This document shows positions 15,478 through 24,600 of a stretch of 36,760 bases of DNA, one piece after another. Within the stretch, counting starts at the first letter, position 1, and each line of letters opens with the position of its first letter. The stretch is from Bacteroidales bacterium (GTDB lineage: Bacteria; Bacteroidota; Bacteroidia; Bacteroidales; Muribaculaceae): NCBI GenBank assembly GCA_004557385.1, contig SFEA01000022.1, positions 1 through 36,760 of the forward strand. The letters are read 5' to 3'. The notes beneath the pieces were generated by a model, which ran no database searches, was not told where the DNA came from, and was given only the letters and a program-made list of their open reading frames with translations. The position numbers and the translations under genes are program-made.

Positions 15478-16986
15478 TTATTTCACGTACTTCGAGAAAT
15501 CGGTCTTGCGCATGTCGCCTTCGGCAAGGAACGTGGTGTGGAATGCCAGCGCAGCCTCGAGGGTTGCTGCTGTCTGACCGCCGCGTCCTTCCACGCCGAT
15601 GCGCAGATATTCGTGCAGCAATGGGCGATAGTCGGGGTGAGCGCAGTTGTCGATAATCACCTTGGCGCGTTGCACAGGGTCGAGACCGCGTACGTCGGCG
15701 ATGCCTTGTTCGGTGATAATCACGTCAACCGAGTGTTCGGAGTGGTCGACGTGCGACACCATAGGCACGATGGCGCTGATGAGTCCGTCCTTAGCCACCG
15801 ACGGGCAGCTGAAGATGCTCAGATAGCCGTTGCGAGTGAAGTCGCCCGATCCGCCGATGCCGTTCATCATCTTGGTGCCGGTGACGTGTGTCGAGTTGAT
15901 GGCGCCGAAGATGTCGGCTTCGAGGGCAGTGTTCATGGCAATCACGCCAAGGCGGCGAATCAAGCCGGGGTTGTTGGAGATTTCAGCCGGACGGAGGATG
16001 ATATGTTCCTTGAGGTTGTCGATGTCCTTGTAGAAGTTGAGGATGGCATCGTTTGAGAACGACATCGAGCAGGTGCTCACCAGCTTACATTTGCCGCTCT
16101 TCACCAGGTCGAGCACGGTGTCCTGCATAACCTCGGTGTACATGGTGAACGGCGGAATTTCCTTGCTGGCTTCGAGGCCTGCGAGCACAGCGTTAGCCAC
16201 GTTGCCTACGCCGCTCTGGATAGGAAGGAATTCCTTTGGAATGCGGCCTTGACGCAACTCGTTGGTGAGGAAGTCGCACACGTTGGCGCCGATTTGGTTG
16301 GTCACCTCGTTGGCTGGTGTGAACTTCGACATTGTGCCCACATTCACGTTGGTCTTAACCACGCCCACAACCTTTGCCGGGTCGATTTGCAGATAGGTGG
16401 TGCCGATGCGGTCGTATGGGGTGTAGAGTGGAATTTCGCGGCGGTAAGGCGGGTCGAGTGGCATATACACGTCGTGCATGCCTTCGAGACGCTCGTCGAG
16501 CTGTTCGTTAAGTTCAATGATGATTTTGTCGGCATATTTCACCCATGTGGGTGCGTTGCCAAGACCGGTGCCGAGAATCAATTTGCCGTCGTCGCTCACC
16601 TTGGTGGCTTCGATGATGGCGCAGTGCATCTTGCCAAATGTGCCGTAGCGGAATTTCTGAGCCAACTCCGAGAGGTGAAGGTCGAAATAGTGCACTTCGT
16701 GGTTGTTGATGTGCTTGCGCAGTTCGGGGGTGTTCTGATAGGGGGTGCGGCGGTTAAGCGCTTGAGCGCGAGAGAGCTCGCCGTCGACGCCGTCGCCTGT
16801 CGATGCACCGGTGAACACGCTCACCTTGAACTCGCGTCCTGCTTCGTGTTCGCGGCGTGCCTTGGCTGCAATTGCGCCGGGCACTACTTTTGGAATACCT
16901 GAATATGTGAAGCCTGAGAATCCCAGGTTGTCACCATTGTTGATTAGTTCGGCTGCTTCTTCAGCCGAGATAATGGGGAATTTCAT
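15478..16986 (-). CDS. Acetyl-CoA hydrolase/transferase family protein (succinate CoA-transferase type)
   Basis: A class I CoA-transferase of 502 residues, cytoplasmic, likely moving CoA between succinyl-CoA and a short-chain acid such as acetate or propionate in fermentation. Signatures: GFTYSGIPKVVPGAIA (about 24-40), GVGNVANAVLAGLE (about 259-272), MYTEVMQD with Glu285 as the likely catalytic glutamate that forms the thioester, the oxyanion and CoA-binding stretch NGIGGSGDFTRNGYLS, and ITEQGIADVRGLDP near the C-terminus. Length and motif order fit the YgfH/AarC/Cat1 group. The exact acid partner cannot be read from sequence. It starts 47 bases after the stop of the small membrane protein gene upstream and may share its promoter. 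Confidence 0.9.
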   Translation of the reverse strand: MKFPIISAEEAAELINNGDNLGFSGFTYSGIPKVVPGAIAAKARREHEAGREFKVSVFTGASTGDGVDGELSRAQALNRRTPYQNTPELRKHINNHEVHYFDLHLSELAQKFRYGTFGKMHCAIIEATKVSDDGKLILGTGLGNAPTWVKYADKIIIELNEQLDERLEGMHDVYMPLDPPYRREIPLYTPYDRIGTTYLQIDPAKVVGVVKTNVNVGTMSKFTPANEVTNQIGANVCDFLTNELRQGRIPKEFLPIQSGVGNVANAVLAGLEASKEIPPFTMYTEVMQDTVLDLVKSGKCKLVSTCSMSFSNDAILNFYKDIDNLKEHIILRPAEISNNPGLIRRLGVIAMNTALEADIFGAINSTHVTGTKMMNGIGGSGDFTRNGYLSIFSCPSVAKDGLISAIVPMVSHVDHSEHSVDVIITEQGIADVRGLDPVQRAKVIIDNCAHPDYRPLLHEYLRIGVEGRGGQTAATLEAALAFHTTFLAEGDMRKTDFSKYVK

Positions 16987-17033
16987 GTCTTGTTGGTATG
17001 TATGAAAGTTAGATTATTGTAATAATGTGATAT

Positions 17034-17552
17034 TCAAAATTTCCGTTTCAGTATCTCGTGGGCAATGACGGCGCGTCGCCAGTCGTGGCTCGATGAGGGC
17101 AGCCGGTCGGCGGGCTGCGAATACACATCGTCGGGTGCTGCGGTGATGGCGGTGGCACGTTGTCCTTCGTTCTCGGGTGGCTCAATGGCTATTGAGCGTT
17201 GTGGGGCAGGCTGTGGCGGCAGTTGGGGTGGTGTTGCAGCCACATGCGGTTGCGGCTTCTGCTTGGGCTGGCTCAATGCTTTAATGAGGTCCTCGAGGCT
17301 GGTGATTGGCTGCTCCGGCTCCGGCTCAGGTTCCGGCTCATCCGGCTCCGCTTGGTTGAACCATTCGTCGAATTGCTTGCTCTCTGTTGATGTGTTGTTT
17401 TGCGGCGATGCTGTGGACTGGTTGCGTTGCTGATTGCGCATGGCTTGTTCGCGCTTCTCTTTCTCGGCTTTAGCTTTTTTCATGCTGTTGAGAAACGAGA
17501 AGAGCATCACTGCACCGATAAATATATAATAATATATGCTGTCGCTGTCCAT
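17034..17552 (-). CDS. Small membrane-anchored protein with proline/glutamate-rich linker
   Basis: A 172-residue protein without a named family. It has one N-terminal span (about 6-22, YYYIFIGAVMLFSFL), a basic coiled-coil-like helix (about 24-45), then a long disordered region rich in Pro, Glu and Gln, including an EP repeat near 73-81 (EPEPEPEPE). The C-terminus ends in WRRAVIAHEILKRKF, a motif that I recall ending other Bacteroidetes proteins of this layout. It is probably an adaptor held at the inner membrane, with the tail as contact site; that is inference. Its promoter is an almost ideal match with a leader of only about a dozen bases. Confidence 0.75.
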   Translation of the reverse strand: MDSDSIYYYIFIGAVMLFSFLNSMKKAKAEKEKREQAMRNQQRNQSTASPQNNTSTESKQFDEWFNQAEPDEPEPEPEPEQPITSLEDLIKALSQPKQKPQPHVAATPPQLPPQPAPQRSIAIEPPENEGQRATAITAAPDDVYSQPADRLPSSSHDWRRAVIAHEILKRKF

Positions 17553-17570
17553 ATTCTTCCTAATTTAATG

Positions 17571-17602
17571 CAAATTTAAGCAACAAAGGCTTAATCACCA
17601 AA
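17571..17602 (-). promoter_or_regulatory. Promoter of the small membrane-anchored protein gene
   Basis: On the minus strand TTTG (17599-17602), a 20-base spacer and TAAATTTG (17571-17578). Both boxes match consensus exactly. The start codon is at 17552, so the leader is very short. Confidence 0.68.
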
Positions 17603-17669
17603 CCTTTTGCTCGAAAAAACATTTTCTGCGCATTTTGGAATAGTTTTTGGCATTTGCATATTAGCAGAG

Positions 17670-19613
17670 TCACACCCAGGCATCGTAGCGGCCATCGTCG
17701 TCGGGTGCGTCGTCGTCAGAATTGTTGGCTGAGTCGGGGTCGATGGTGAAGTTGGGGTTGTCGAACACGGGTTCGTAGTATTGCTCTATTTCGCCGGCAT
17801 ACTCGGTGAGCCTGCCGTGGGTGTAGGCTGCCACTGTGGCGGCAAGCATCTTTTTTGAGCCCAGCCGGGCGCCGTTGAGGGCAAGCATATCGCTGAAATC
17901 CTGCTCCACGTCCTTCAGGTGGTGGTTTGCCATTTCGTGCATCTTCTCGTATGCCGTGTCGCTGTGCCAGATGGCGGCCTGGGCATACCAGCGCCATGCT
18001 TGGTCCACATCGTATTTTTGCCCGAGCCACCCGTTGAGGTGGATTTCGGCAAGGAGTTCGCAGGCGGTTTTCGAGCCGTAGTGCACACATTCTTTCAGTT
18101 CGTCGATAATCTCTTGGGCGAGTTCGGGTGTCTGCTCCTGCGGCGGCAGTTCGTCGAATTGCAATGCGGCGTTCCATGCCAGCAACGTGCGGCATTCGGC
18201 GCTGTGATGCTCGGCGCCTTCGCTCAGCGTTTCGAAGTAAATTTTTTTGTCGATGATGTAGCCATCGTCGCCTATTCCGCCGGCATAGACAGCCCGTTCA
18301 AGCCAAGCGTCGATGTCGCCTTGGTTGCTTGCATAAGTGATGCATTTCTTTGCTTCTTCGATGTTGCCCATGGTGTAGAATGCCACGCCCTTAAAGTAGA
18401 GCCACTGCGAGAAAGGTGTTTTGCGCCGGGCGTTTGTTTCGATGAGCATGTCTGTCGCGTCTAATGCCGTCTCGAGTTGCTCTTCGTCGCCTAACACCAT
18501 CGTTTTCAGTCGTATGAAGGCCGCGTATTCGCTTCGCAGATGCAGTGCTTGGGAGAGTGCTTGATTAGCTTTAGAATGGTCGACAATTCCAAAGTCGCCG
18601 TATCGCCAGGCTTCGCTGATGGCAGCTATGGCATCGGGCAATTCTTGCTGTTTAGCCTTTTCGAAATACTCGAGCGAGAGTTCTTTCGATTGTTCGTTGG
18701 GGTTGGTGACAATCAGGTGACGCCCGTAGGCAAACTGCGCATAGGCGTTGCCCTTGTCGGCGGCTTGCTTCACTTGCTCGATGGTGTCGGGCGAGAGCAT
18801 AAAAATTGAACAGCGTGTGTAGAACACTCGCGAAAGATAAATCTGTGCGGCTTCGCTGTCGTCGGTGAGTGCTGTCTGAACCAAATCGTCAAACCGGCAT
18901 TGACTCATCAGCAGGGCATAGTCGGGTGCTTCGAGCTTGAGCGTGTAGCTGAAGTATTCGCTTGGATTGCCGTTGCTGTATCGGTTGAAGAATTGCTTGT
19001 TGTCGCCCGGAGCAAGCACAAACACGTGCCCTTGCGAGCTGCACAACAGTAGGCTGTGTTCGTTGTATGGCGTCACGAATGTTTTTCCGTTTAGCTCGAT
19101 GCTGCCTTCGGCGCTTAATTCGCCAATCGGTGCCTCATAGAGCGACGGCACATCGGGCACGCTGCCGCAATATTGGCTCACACTGCATTCGGCAACAGCC
19201 CATTTCCATGGAGCTTGGTGCAGCGCCTTGATGTTGGCATCGCTCACCGGCAGGTCGTTTTCCCAAACCCCGTCATGGGTTTTTGCCCAACTAACGTGTA
19301 GCACTTTGCGGCGCTCGTAATGACCCACGTTGTCGTAACTTATCGCTCTGCCGGCATTGTCGAAATGTGCCGTAGCCATCACCTCTTCGTAGGTGCCGTT
19401 CACCCACACCTCTTCCTCGCGTTCCTCAGCAGTGCGCTCAATCACAAAGCCTCGCCCGTGCCGCTTGCCGCCGACAAATTCGCCGGCATAGAAATGATTG
19501 TCGTCGAGGGCAATGATGCCCAAGCCGTGCGGAAGCATGGTTGATGTGTCGGTATCGCCTTGATAGCGCCTGCCATCGGGCAGCAACGCCCATTTGTCGG
19601 GGTGCAGGTTCAT
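17670..19613 (-). CDS. MORN and Sel1 repeat protein
   Basis: A 647-residue protein with no signal peptide or membrane span, so probably cytoplasmic. The N-terminal part contains MORN-type units (about 10-60, with HFYAGEFVGGKRHGRGFV as the clearest). A central beta-rich region (about 125-235) is unassigned. The C-terminal two thirds hold Sel1/TPR-like helical pairs, for example GNAYAQFAYGRHLI, and near the end KYDVDQAWRWYAQAAIWHSD. The tail (about 620-647) is very acidic and rich in Asp (NNSDDDAPDDDG). MORN-Sel1 combinations occur in Bacteroidetes without a known role. It follows a small lipoprotein gene by 47 bases on the same strand. Confidence 0.78.
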   Translation of the reverse strand: MNLHPDKWALLPDGRRYQGDTDTSTMLPHGLGIIALDDNHFYAGEFVGGKRHGRGFVIERTAEEREEEVWVNGTYEEVMATAHFDNAGRAISYDNVGHYERRKVLHVSWAKTHDGVWENDLPVSDANIKALHQAPWKWAVAECSVSQYCGSVPDVPSLYEAPIGELSAEGSIELNGKTFVTPYNEHSLLLCSSQGHVFVLAPGDNKQFFNRYSNGNPSEYFSYTLKLEAPDYALLMSQCRFDDLVQTALTDDSEAAQIYLSRVFYTRCSIFMLSPDTIEQVKQAADKGNAYAQFAYGRHLIVTNPNEQSKELSLEYFEKAKQQELPDAIAAISEAWRYGDFGIVDHSKANQALSQALHLRSEYAAFIRLKTMVLGDEEQLETALDATDMLIETNARRKTPFSQWLYFKGVAFYTMGNIEEAKKCITYASNQGDIDAWLERAVYAGGIGDDGYIIDKKIYFETLSEGAEHHSAECRTLLAWNAALQFDELPPQEQTPELAQEIIDELKECVHYGSKTACELLAEIHLNGWLGQKYDVDQAWRWYAQAAIWHSDTAYEKMHEMANHHLKDVEQDFSDMLALNGARLGSKKMLAATVAAYTHGRLTEYAGEIEQYYEPVFDNPNFTIDPDSANNSDDDAPDDDGRYDAWV

Positions 19614-19660
19614 AATAATGGATATTGAGGATTAGGTAATGTGTGTGATAATAAAGATTA

Positions 19661-20062
19661 TTATTTGTCGATTATGCCGTCTTCACCTTCAAGCAGCCCG
19701 AATCCGTGGCTATAGATGGTCTTGTAGGTGGCGTTGTTTACAACGCGCATCACATATCCGCCGCTGAGCTGCATTTGCTCCACCTGGGCTTGTGCTTGTG
19801 CGCAGCCGTCGAGCACTTTCTGATTGCAAGCGTCTTCTTCGCCGCTGAGCGAGGCTTCGAAACCGGTGAATCCCACGGCTTGGCGATAGGCGTCGAGTAT
19901 GGCTTTCGATTCTTGGTCGACCGGTTGCTCGGTGCGCTCGAAGTTGAAGGTGTAAAGGTAGATGCCGTATTTCTCTTCGGAACAGCCCGACGATGCTGTG
20001 CAAAGTATTGTGAACAGTGCGGTTGCAAGCAGCATTTTCAGTGTAGTGGCAAGATGTTTCAT
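19661..20062 (-). CDS. Small lipoprotein of unknown function
   Basis: A 133-residue protein with a lipoprotein signal (hydrophobic run to LCTASSGC; lipidation at Cys27). The mature part is about 105 residues, including a charged segment EEKYGIYLYTFNFERTEQP and an amphipathic helix around 85-95 (CAQAQAQVEQM). No family is recognised. It precedes the MORN-Sel1 gene on the same strand, so the two may be co-transcribed. No promoter box of consensus quality is seen upstream. Confidence 0.7.
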   Translation of the reverse strand: MKHLATTLKMLLATALFTILCTASSGCSEEKYGIYLYTFNFERTEQPVDQESKAILDAYRQAVGFTGFEASLSGEEDACNQKVLDGCAQAQAQVEQMQLSGGYVMRVVNNATYKTIYSHGFGLLEGEDGIIDK

Positions 20063-20158
20063 TGTTGTTGTGGTGGTTTTTTATGGGTTAATAGAGATGT
20101 TTTTTTTGAAAATTTTTTGCTAAGATAATCATTTGGCGCGAGAGAATGAAAATTTTGA

Positions 20159-20189
20159 TTTGTTGTGTGTGAAAAATATTGTATTTTTG
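20159..20189 (+). promoter_or_regulatory. Promoter of the AI-2E family transporter gene
   Basis: TTTG at 20159-20162, a 19-base spacer and TATTTTTG at 20182-20189, an exact match to the Bacteroidetes consensus. Transcription near 20196 leaves a leader of about 110 bases with a GCGCC/GGCGC hairpin at 20200-20213. Confidence 0.7.
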
Positions 20190-20305
20190 TTGTGTTATGG
20201 CGCCGATTGGCGCTTGGCGGCTGCCATGTAGGCATAGTGCTTTTTTGATTACGATGTGATCAGCTATAAATTAACATTCAAACGAAAATTGTTTTTTTAG
20301 GGAAT

Positions 20306-21454
20306 ATGAATGAAGCAAGACGAAAATACGATTTCGACCGCGTGGTGCGCATTCTGTTTGCCGCCTTTGTAGTGGTAACGGTGGTGTATCTGATTAACTA
20401 TCTCAGCGGAGTGCTGTTGCCGTTTTTCGTGGCGTGCTTGGTGGCATATATGCTTCACCCTGCTGTGGAGTTTAATCGCCGATTGCTGCGTTGCAAGGGC
20501 GATGCTTTGCCGGCGATTGTGACGCTTGTTGAGGTGGTGGCAGCTCTGGTGGCTTTTTGCTGGGTGGTGCTGCCCTATGTGTTCGACGAGTTTAGCCGAA
20601 TGGTGTCGCTGCTGTCGAATTATGCCACACATCGCCTCGACGTGAATTATTTGCCACGCGAGGTTCACGATTTTTTGCTGCAATACATCGATGTTGAGCG
20701 CATTGCCGGGCTGCTGAGCAAAGAGCAGTGGATGAAGTTGATTTCGGGCGTGTTTCAGCGCACATGGAGCTTTTTGGGTGTTACCGCAGGGGTGATAGCC
20801 AATATATGCTCGTGGCTGGTGTCGGTGCTTTACTTGTTTTTCTTGCTCATCGACTATAACAAGATTGTGCGCGGTGTGCATGCGGCGGTGCCGATGCGCT
20901 ACAGCAATGGCGTGTTCAATGTGATAGGCGATGTAAAGCGAAGCATGAGCCTTTATTTCCGTTCGCAGGCATTGATTGCTGCTATTGTAGGCGTGATGTT
21001 TGCCATAGGGTTTTCGATTATTGGCTTGCCAATGGCTGTGGTGTTGGGCTTGTTCATCGGACTGCTGAACATGGTGCCTTATCTGCAACTGGTGTCGATA
21101 CCGATTGCCATATTCTTGTGCCTGGTTGATGCCGTGGCATGTGGCAGCAACTTCTGGGTGATGTGCGCCTACACCATCGGCGTTTATTGTGTGGTGCAAG
21201 CCATTCAGGACCTTGTGCTCACGCCGCGAATCATGGGCAAAAACATGAGCATCAATCCGGTGCTCATCTTGTTGTCGCTGTCGGTATGGGGCTCGTTGCT
21301 GGGATTTGTCGGACTCATTGTGGCTCTGCCGCTCACGGCGCTGCTCATTTCGTATTACAAGCAATATTTGCTCTATGTTGATGGCGTTAAACCGTCGGTG
21401 GGTGCCGAACCCGATGCCCCGTCGGGCGACGAGGAGCAACCAAAAGCGGAATAA
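20306..21454 (+). CDS. AI-2E family transporter (PerM-like permease)
   Basis: A 382-residue inner-membrane protein of the AI-2E exporter/PerM family; substrates differ between members and none can be assigned here. Layout: a pair of N-terminal spans (about 13-33 and 34-50), a third at about 70-95, a soluble loop (about 97-150), and a C-terminal bundle of spans (150-360) containing the family pattern GLFIGLLNMVPYLQ and DLVLTPRIMGKNMSINPVLILLS, split by position (about 292-318). It ends with a charged tail rich in Pro and Glu. It is transcribed alone, divergent from the minus-strand MORN-Sel1 unit and convergent with the LRR gene. Confidence 0.9.
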   Translation: MNEARRKYDFDRVVRILFAAFVVVTVVYLINYLSGVLLPFFVACLVAYMLHPAVEFNRRLLRCKGDALPAIVTLVEVVAALVAFCWVVLPYVFDEFSRMVSLLSNYATHRLDVNYLPREVHDFLLQYIDVERIAGLLSKEQWMKLISGVFQRTWSFLGVTAGVIANICSWLVSVLYLFFLLIDYNKIVRGVHAAVPMRYSNGVFNVIGDVKRSMSLYFRSQALIAAIVGVMFAIGFSIIGLPMAVVLGLFIGLLNMVPYLQLVSIPIAIFLCLVDAVACGSNFWVMCAYTIGVYCVVQAIQDLVLTPRIMGKNMSINPVLILLSLSVWGSLLGFVGLIVALPLTALLISYYKQYLLYVDGVKPSVGAEPDAPSGDEEQPKAE

Positions 21455-21472
21455 CCAGCATATCAGGTGGTG

Positions 21473-21508
21473 GTCTGACCCGTTAGACTCGTCGGACTTG
21501 TCAGACCT
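21473..21508. repeat. Four tandem copies of a degenerate 9-base repeat
   Basis: Units GTCTGACCC, GTTAGACTC, GTCGGACTT and GTCAGACCT run head to tail. The outer units form an 8-bp inverted repeat (GGTCTGAC at 21472 and GTCAGACC at 21500), so the array could fold into a hairpin after the transporter gene. Confidence 0.6.
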
Positions 21509-21539
21509 CATAGCATATCTTCCTGCGGCAGCTTGACGC

Positions 21540-21593
21540 TTGATAAAGAGAAAGGGCTGTGTCGAATCTGATTTAGATTACGACACAGCCCTT
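21540..21593 (-). terminator. Terminator after the LRR protein gene
   Basis: A 13-bp perfect stem at 21552-21564 and 21581-21593 (AAGGGCTGTGTCG and complement) continues into a 5-bp AATCT/AGATT stem after a single bulged base, with loop GATTT. On the minus strand it is followed by TCTCTTTATC. It lies 22 bases past the LRR stop codon and could also stop transcription coming the other way from the transporter. Confidence 0.65.
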
Positions 21594-21614
21594 AAAGCAG
21601 TGAAACCCTGCCTG

Positions 21615-24600
21615 TTATTTCACAACCACCTTAGTTGTCGTGTTGGCTATTGCCACAACATATATGCCCGGCAGCAGTTGGCTGGTGGCAGCCACGCCGT
21701 TGGCAGGTGCAGCGGTGCAGATGAGAGCACCGTTGGCGCCATAAACGCGCATAGTGTTGTTGCCGCAATTTGTAGCAACGATGCATCCATTCTCCACGTT
21801 CACACAAGTTTCATCGGTGCTAATGGCATCGATGCCTGTTGTGGTGATGTCGAACGCTTTGGTGTAGAGCGTAAGTTTTGGGAATGTTTCGTTGGTGAGG
21901 GCGCCCACGATGTTGTCAATCATAGTGTGGAAGTAGGTCACGCCCTTGTCGGTGTTATATTCGTCGTCAACGTAAAGTTCTTCGCCGGTGAGTTCGCCGT
22001 ATTCATCGAAGTAAGGCTTGCTGACAAACCAGCGATAAACAGTTTCTACGCCATCAATCACAGCTTCCGACGAGAGGTCGACTTCGCCGTTGACCAGTTC
22101 AACAGGCAGGTCGGCTTGGTTACTGTAAGAGTACAGCGTGTAGCCATTGTCTTTTGGCAAGGTGCTGAATCGGAATTTGTTGTTGTCGATGAGCAACACG
22201 CGCAAATCGTTGAGTCCGGTCACGTCGAGTGTCTCGAGTTGGTTGTGGTCAAGAGAAATCTGTTCCATGCGAGGCACGCCGGTGAGGTCGATTTCGGGGA
22301 GTTGGTTGGTGCTCAACGCCAATTGCCACATCCACTCGTTGTCGAGCTTGATTTTGGTGAGTTGGTTGTTGTTCATGCCCAGCAGCATCAGGTTAGGATA
22401 AGCCGATGCGTCGAATTCGGTGAATTGGTTGCTGTTGAGGAACAGATATTTCAGCGACGATGCATACTTCGAGAGGTCGATGCTCGATAACGAGTTGCTG
22501 TCGAGGTTTAGCTCTTCGATGGCGGCTTCAGGCATGGTGATTGCGCTCAAACCGGCGCCTTTCACTGTCAATGCGGTGAGCTCGGTCATCGGCGAGAAGT
22601 CGGCGCTGCTCATCATCACGTTGGAGATACTGAACACGGTGATGCCGCTGTTTTCGTTGTAAGAATAAACGCGGGCTGTGCAACCTGCATGCGAGGTGAC
22701 ATCGAAACGGGTTGGCGAGGTGCCAATGATGTATTGCTCAAGTTCCACGCCGTCGCCCTTCCAGTCGATGCAAACCAGCGTGCTCGGTTCCTTAGCCACC
22801 ATGATGAGTGTGCCGGTGGCGTTGTTTGTTGTGGTGAATGTGCCGAACACATGCGTAGGCATGGCTGCGGCTTCCATCACAGTAGTTTTCAAGGTCAGAC
22901 CGGCAAAGTTGGGGTTGGTCATTTCTGCAAACACCTTTTTGCCGATTAACGGTTCGAGGTAGCGAATCTTGCCGCCGTCGACGGTGTAGTCGGTTCCGAG
23001 GGCACATTCGGTGCCGTCTTCAAATTTCAGCACATACACTGTGGCGTTTTCGAAATTGTGTTCGGCGAGGTCGCAGCCCGGACCGATGGTTGGAATGGTT
23101 ACATCGTCCTGTGGCGAGAAGGTGTATTCTTCGGCGCCGTCGAATGTTGGCAGGGTGGCAAAGCTGAGTGCGTTGCCTTCAACGTGAACGCGCTTAAACG
23201 AGTTCTCGCTCGGCAGCACAATCGACGATATGTTGTTGTCCGAAATGTCGAGGTCGGTCATGAGAGTGCAGTAGCTGAGGTTGATTGTGGTCAAGTCGTT
23301 GTCCTTCACGCTCAGCCATTGCAGCATATCGGTGTCCTTGAGGTTCAGCTCGGTGAGCTTGTTGTGGCTCAAGTCGAGGTGATGAATGGTGTAGCCATCG
23401 TTGAGTGTCACCGAAGCAATCTCGTTGTTGCTCAAGTCGATGTCGGTGAGCAAAGTTTTCTGATAACCGTCGTTCACGCCGCGTATGTTGAGCGAACTGA
23501 AGTGGTTGCCATGCAGAGTGAGCGAGCTGAGGCTACGGCACCAGCCGAGGTCGATGCTGTAGAGGTCGGCATTTTCAATCTTCAGCGTTTTAGCGGCACG
23601 CAGGTTGCTCAAGTTGATGCTGTTGAGCGTTATGCCGCTGATGCCGAATGCACCCACCATTTCGCCTTCGGGCACATACACAGTAACTTTGCCCATGCGA
23701 GAGTTGATGGCATTCACGTTTGGAATGACAGGCAGCTCGCTGCTTGTGGTGGCGACGAATCCTTGCTTCACGCCGTCGCCAAAGTCAACGTAGAACATCT
23801 TTGGACTTTGTGCTGACGCGCCAAGGATGCCAATGCTCATGGTGATGTCAACGCCGCTTGAGCTGATTGGCGCTGCAAACGACAGCGCAACATCGTCCTT
23901 GCCGAAGTTTTCTTCGCTCTTAACGATAAACTTATCGGTGCGCAGCGGCATCGAGGCGAGAGTGATTTGCGGGAATGCGTCGCAGGCAAAAGCCACATAC
24001 ACGCTGTCGGTGGTTTCCTTGAGCAGTGTGAGTTTGCCGGCGTCGTAGCTGTAGTAGGTCTCGTCGAGTTCAACGCGCGAGTTAGGGTCGGTTTCGCTGG
24101 TCATATACACCGCCATGGTGGTGTTGTAGCCCTCGCGCAGCACTTTGTCGCTGAAGTCGATTACCGCACCCACCTTTTGAGTGCGCTCGATTGGCATATT
24201 ACGCTGCATATAGTCGTATTGGTTCCAGCTTTCGCTTGGCAGCGGCAGAGTGGCAAAGTTGAAGTAGTTGTTGCGCAGAACCACGTTGTTGAGGTTCACG
24301 TTTTTCTCCAGGTCGATTGTGGTGAGCTTGTTGTCGTTGAGGTAAATGTCCTGCAAATATATGTTGTTGCTCAAGTCAATCGAGGTGAAATCGTTTCCGC
24401 TGGCAAACAAATAAATCAGGTTAGGCGAGTGGCTGAGGTCGAGCGACTTTAGTTTCACACCCTTGTTCACCGAGCCCGAAAGGTGGTCGCAGTACAGCTG
24501 ATTGAGGTAAGGAGTGTTGCTGAGGTCGATTTCATCGATGCGGGTGTCGCTGATGTTAAGGATGGTGAGGTGCTCGTTGTTGCTCAGGTCGAGGCTTGCC

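Noticed and set aside
20297..21511. Minus-strand frame of 404 codons over the transporter gene
   Set aside because: Extremely His/Gln/Arg-rich product, antisense to a protein with clear membrane-span pattern.
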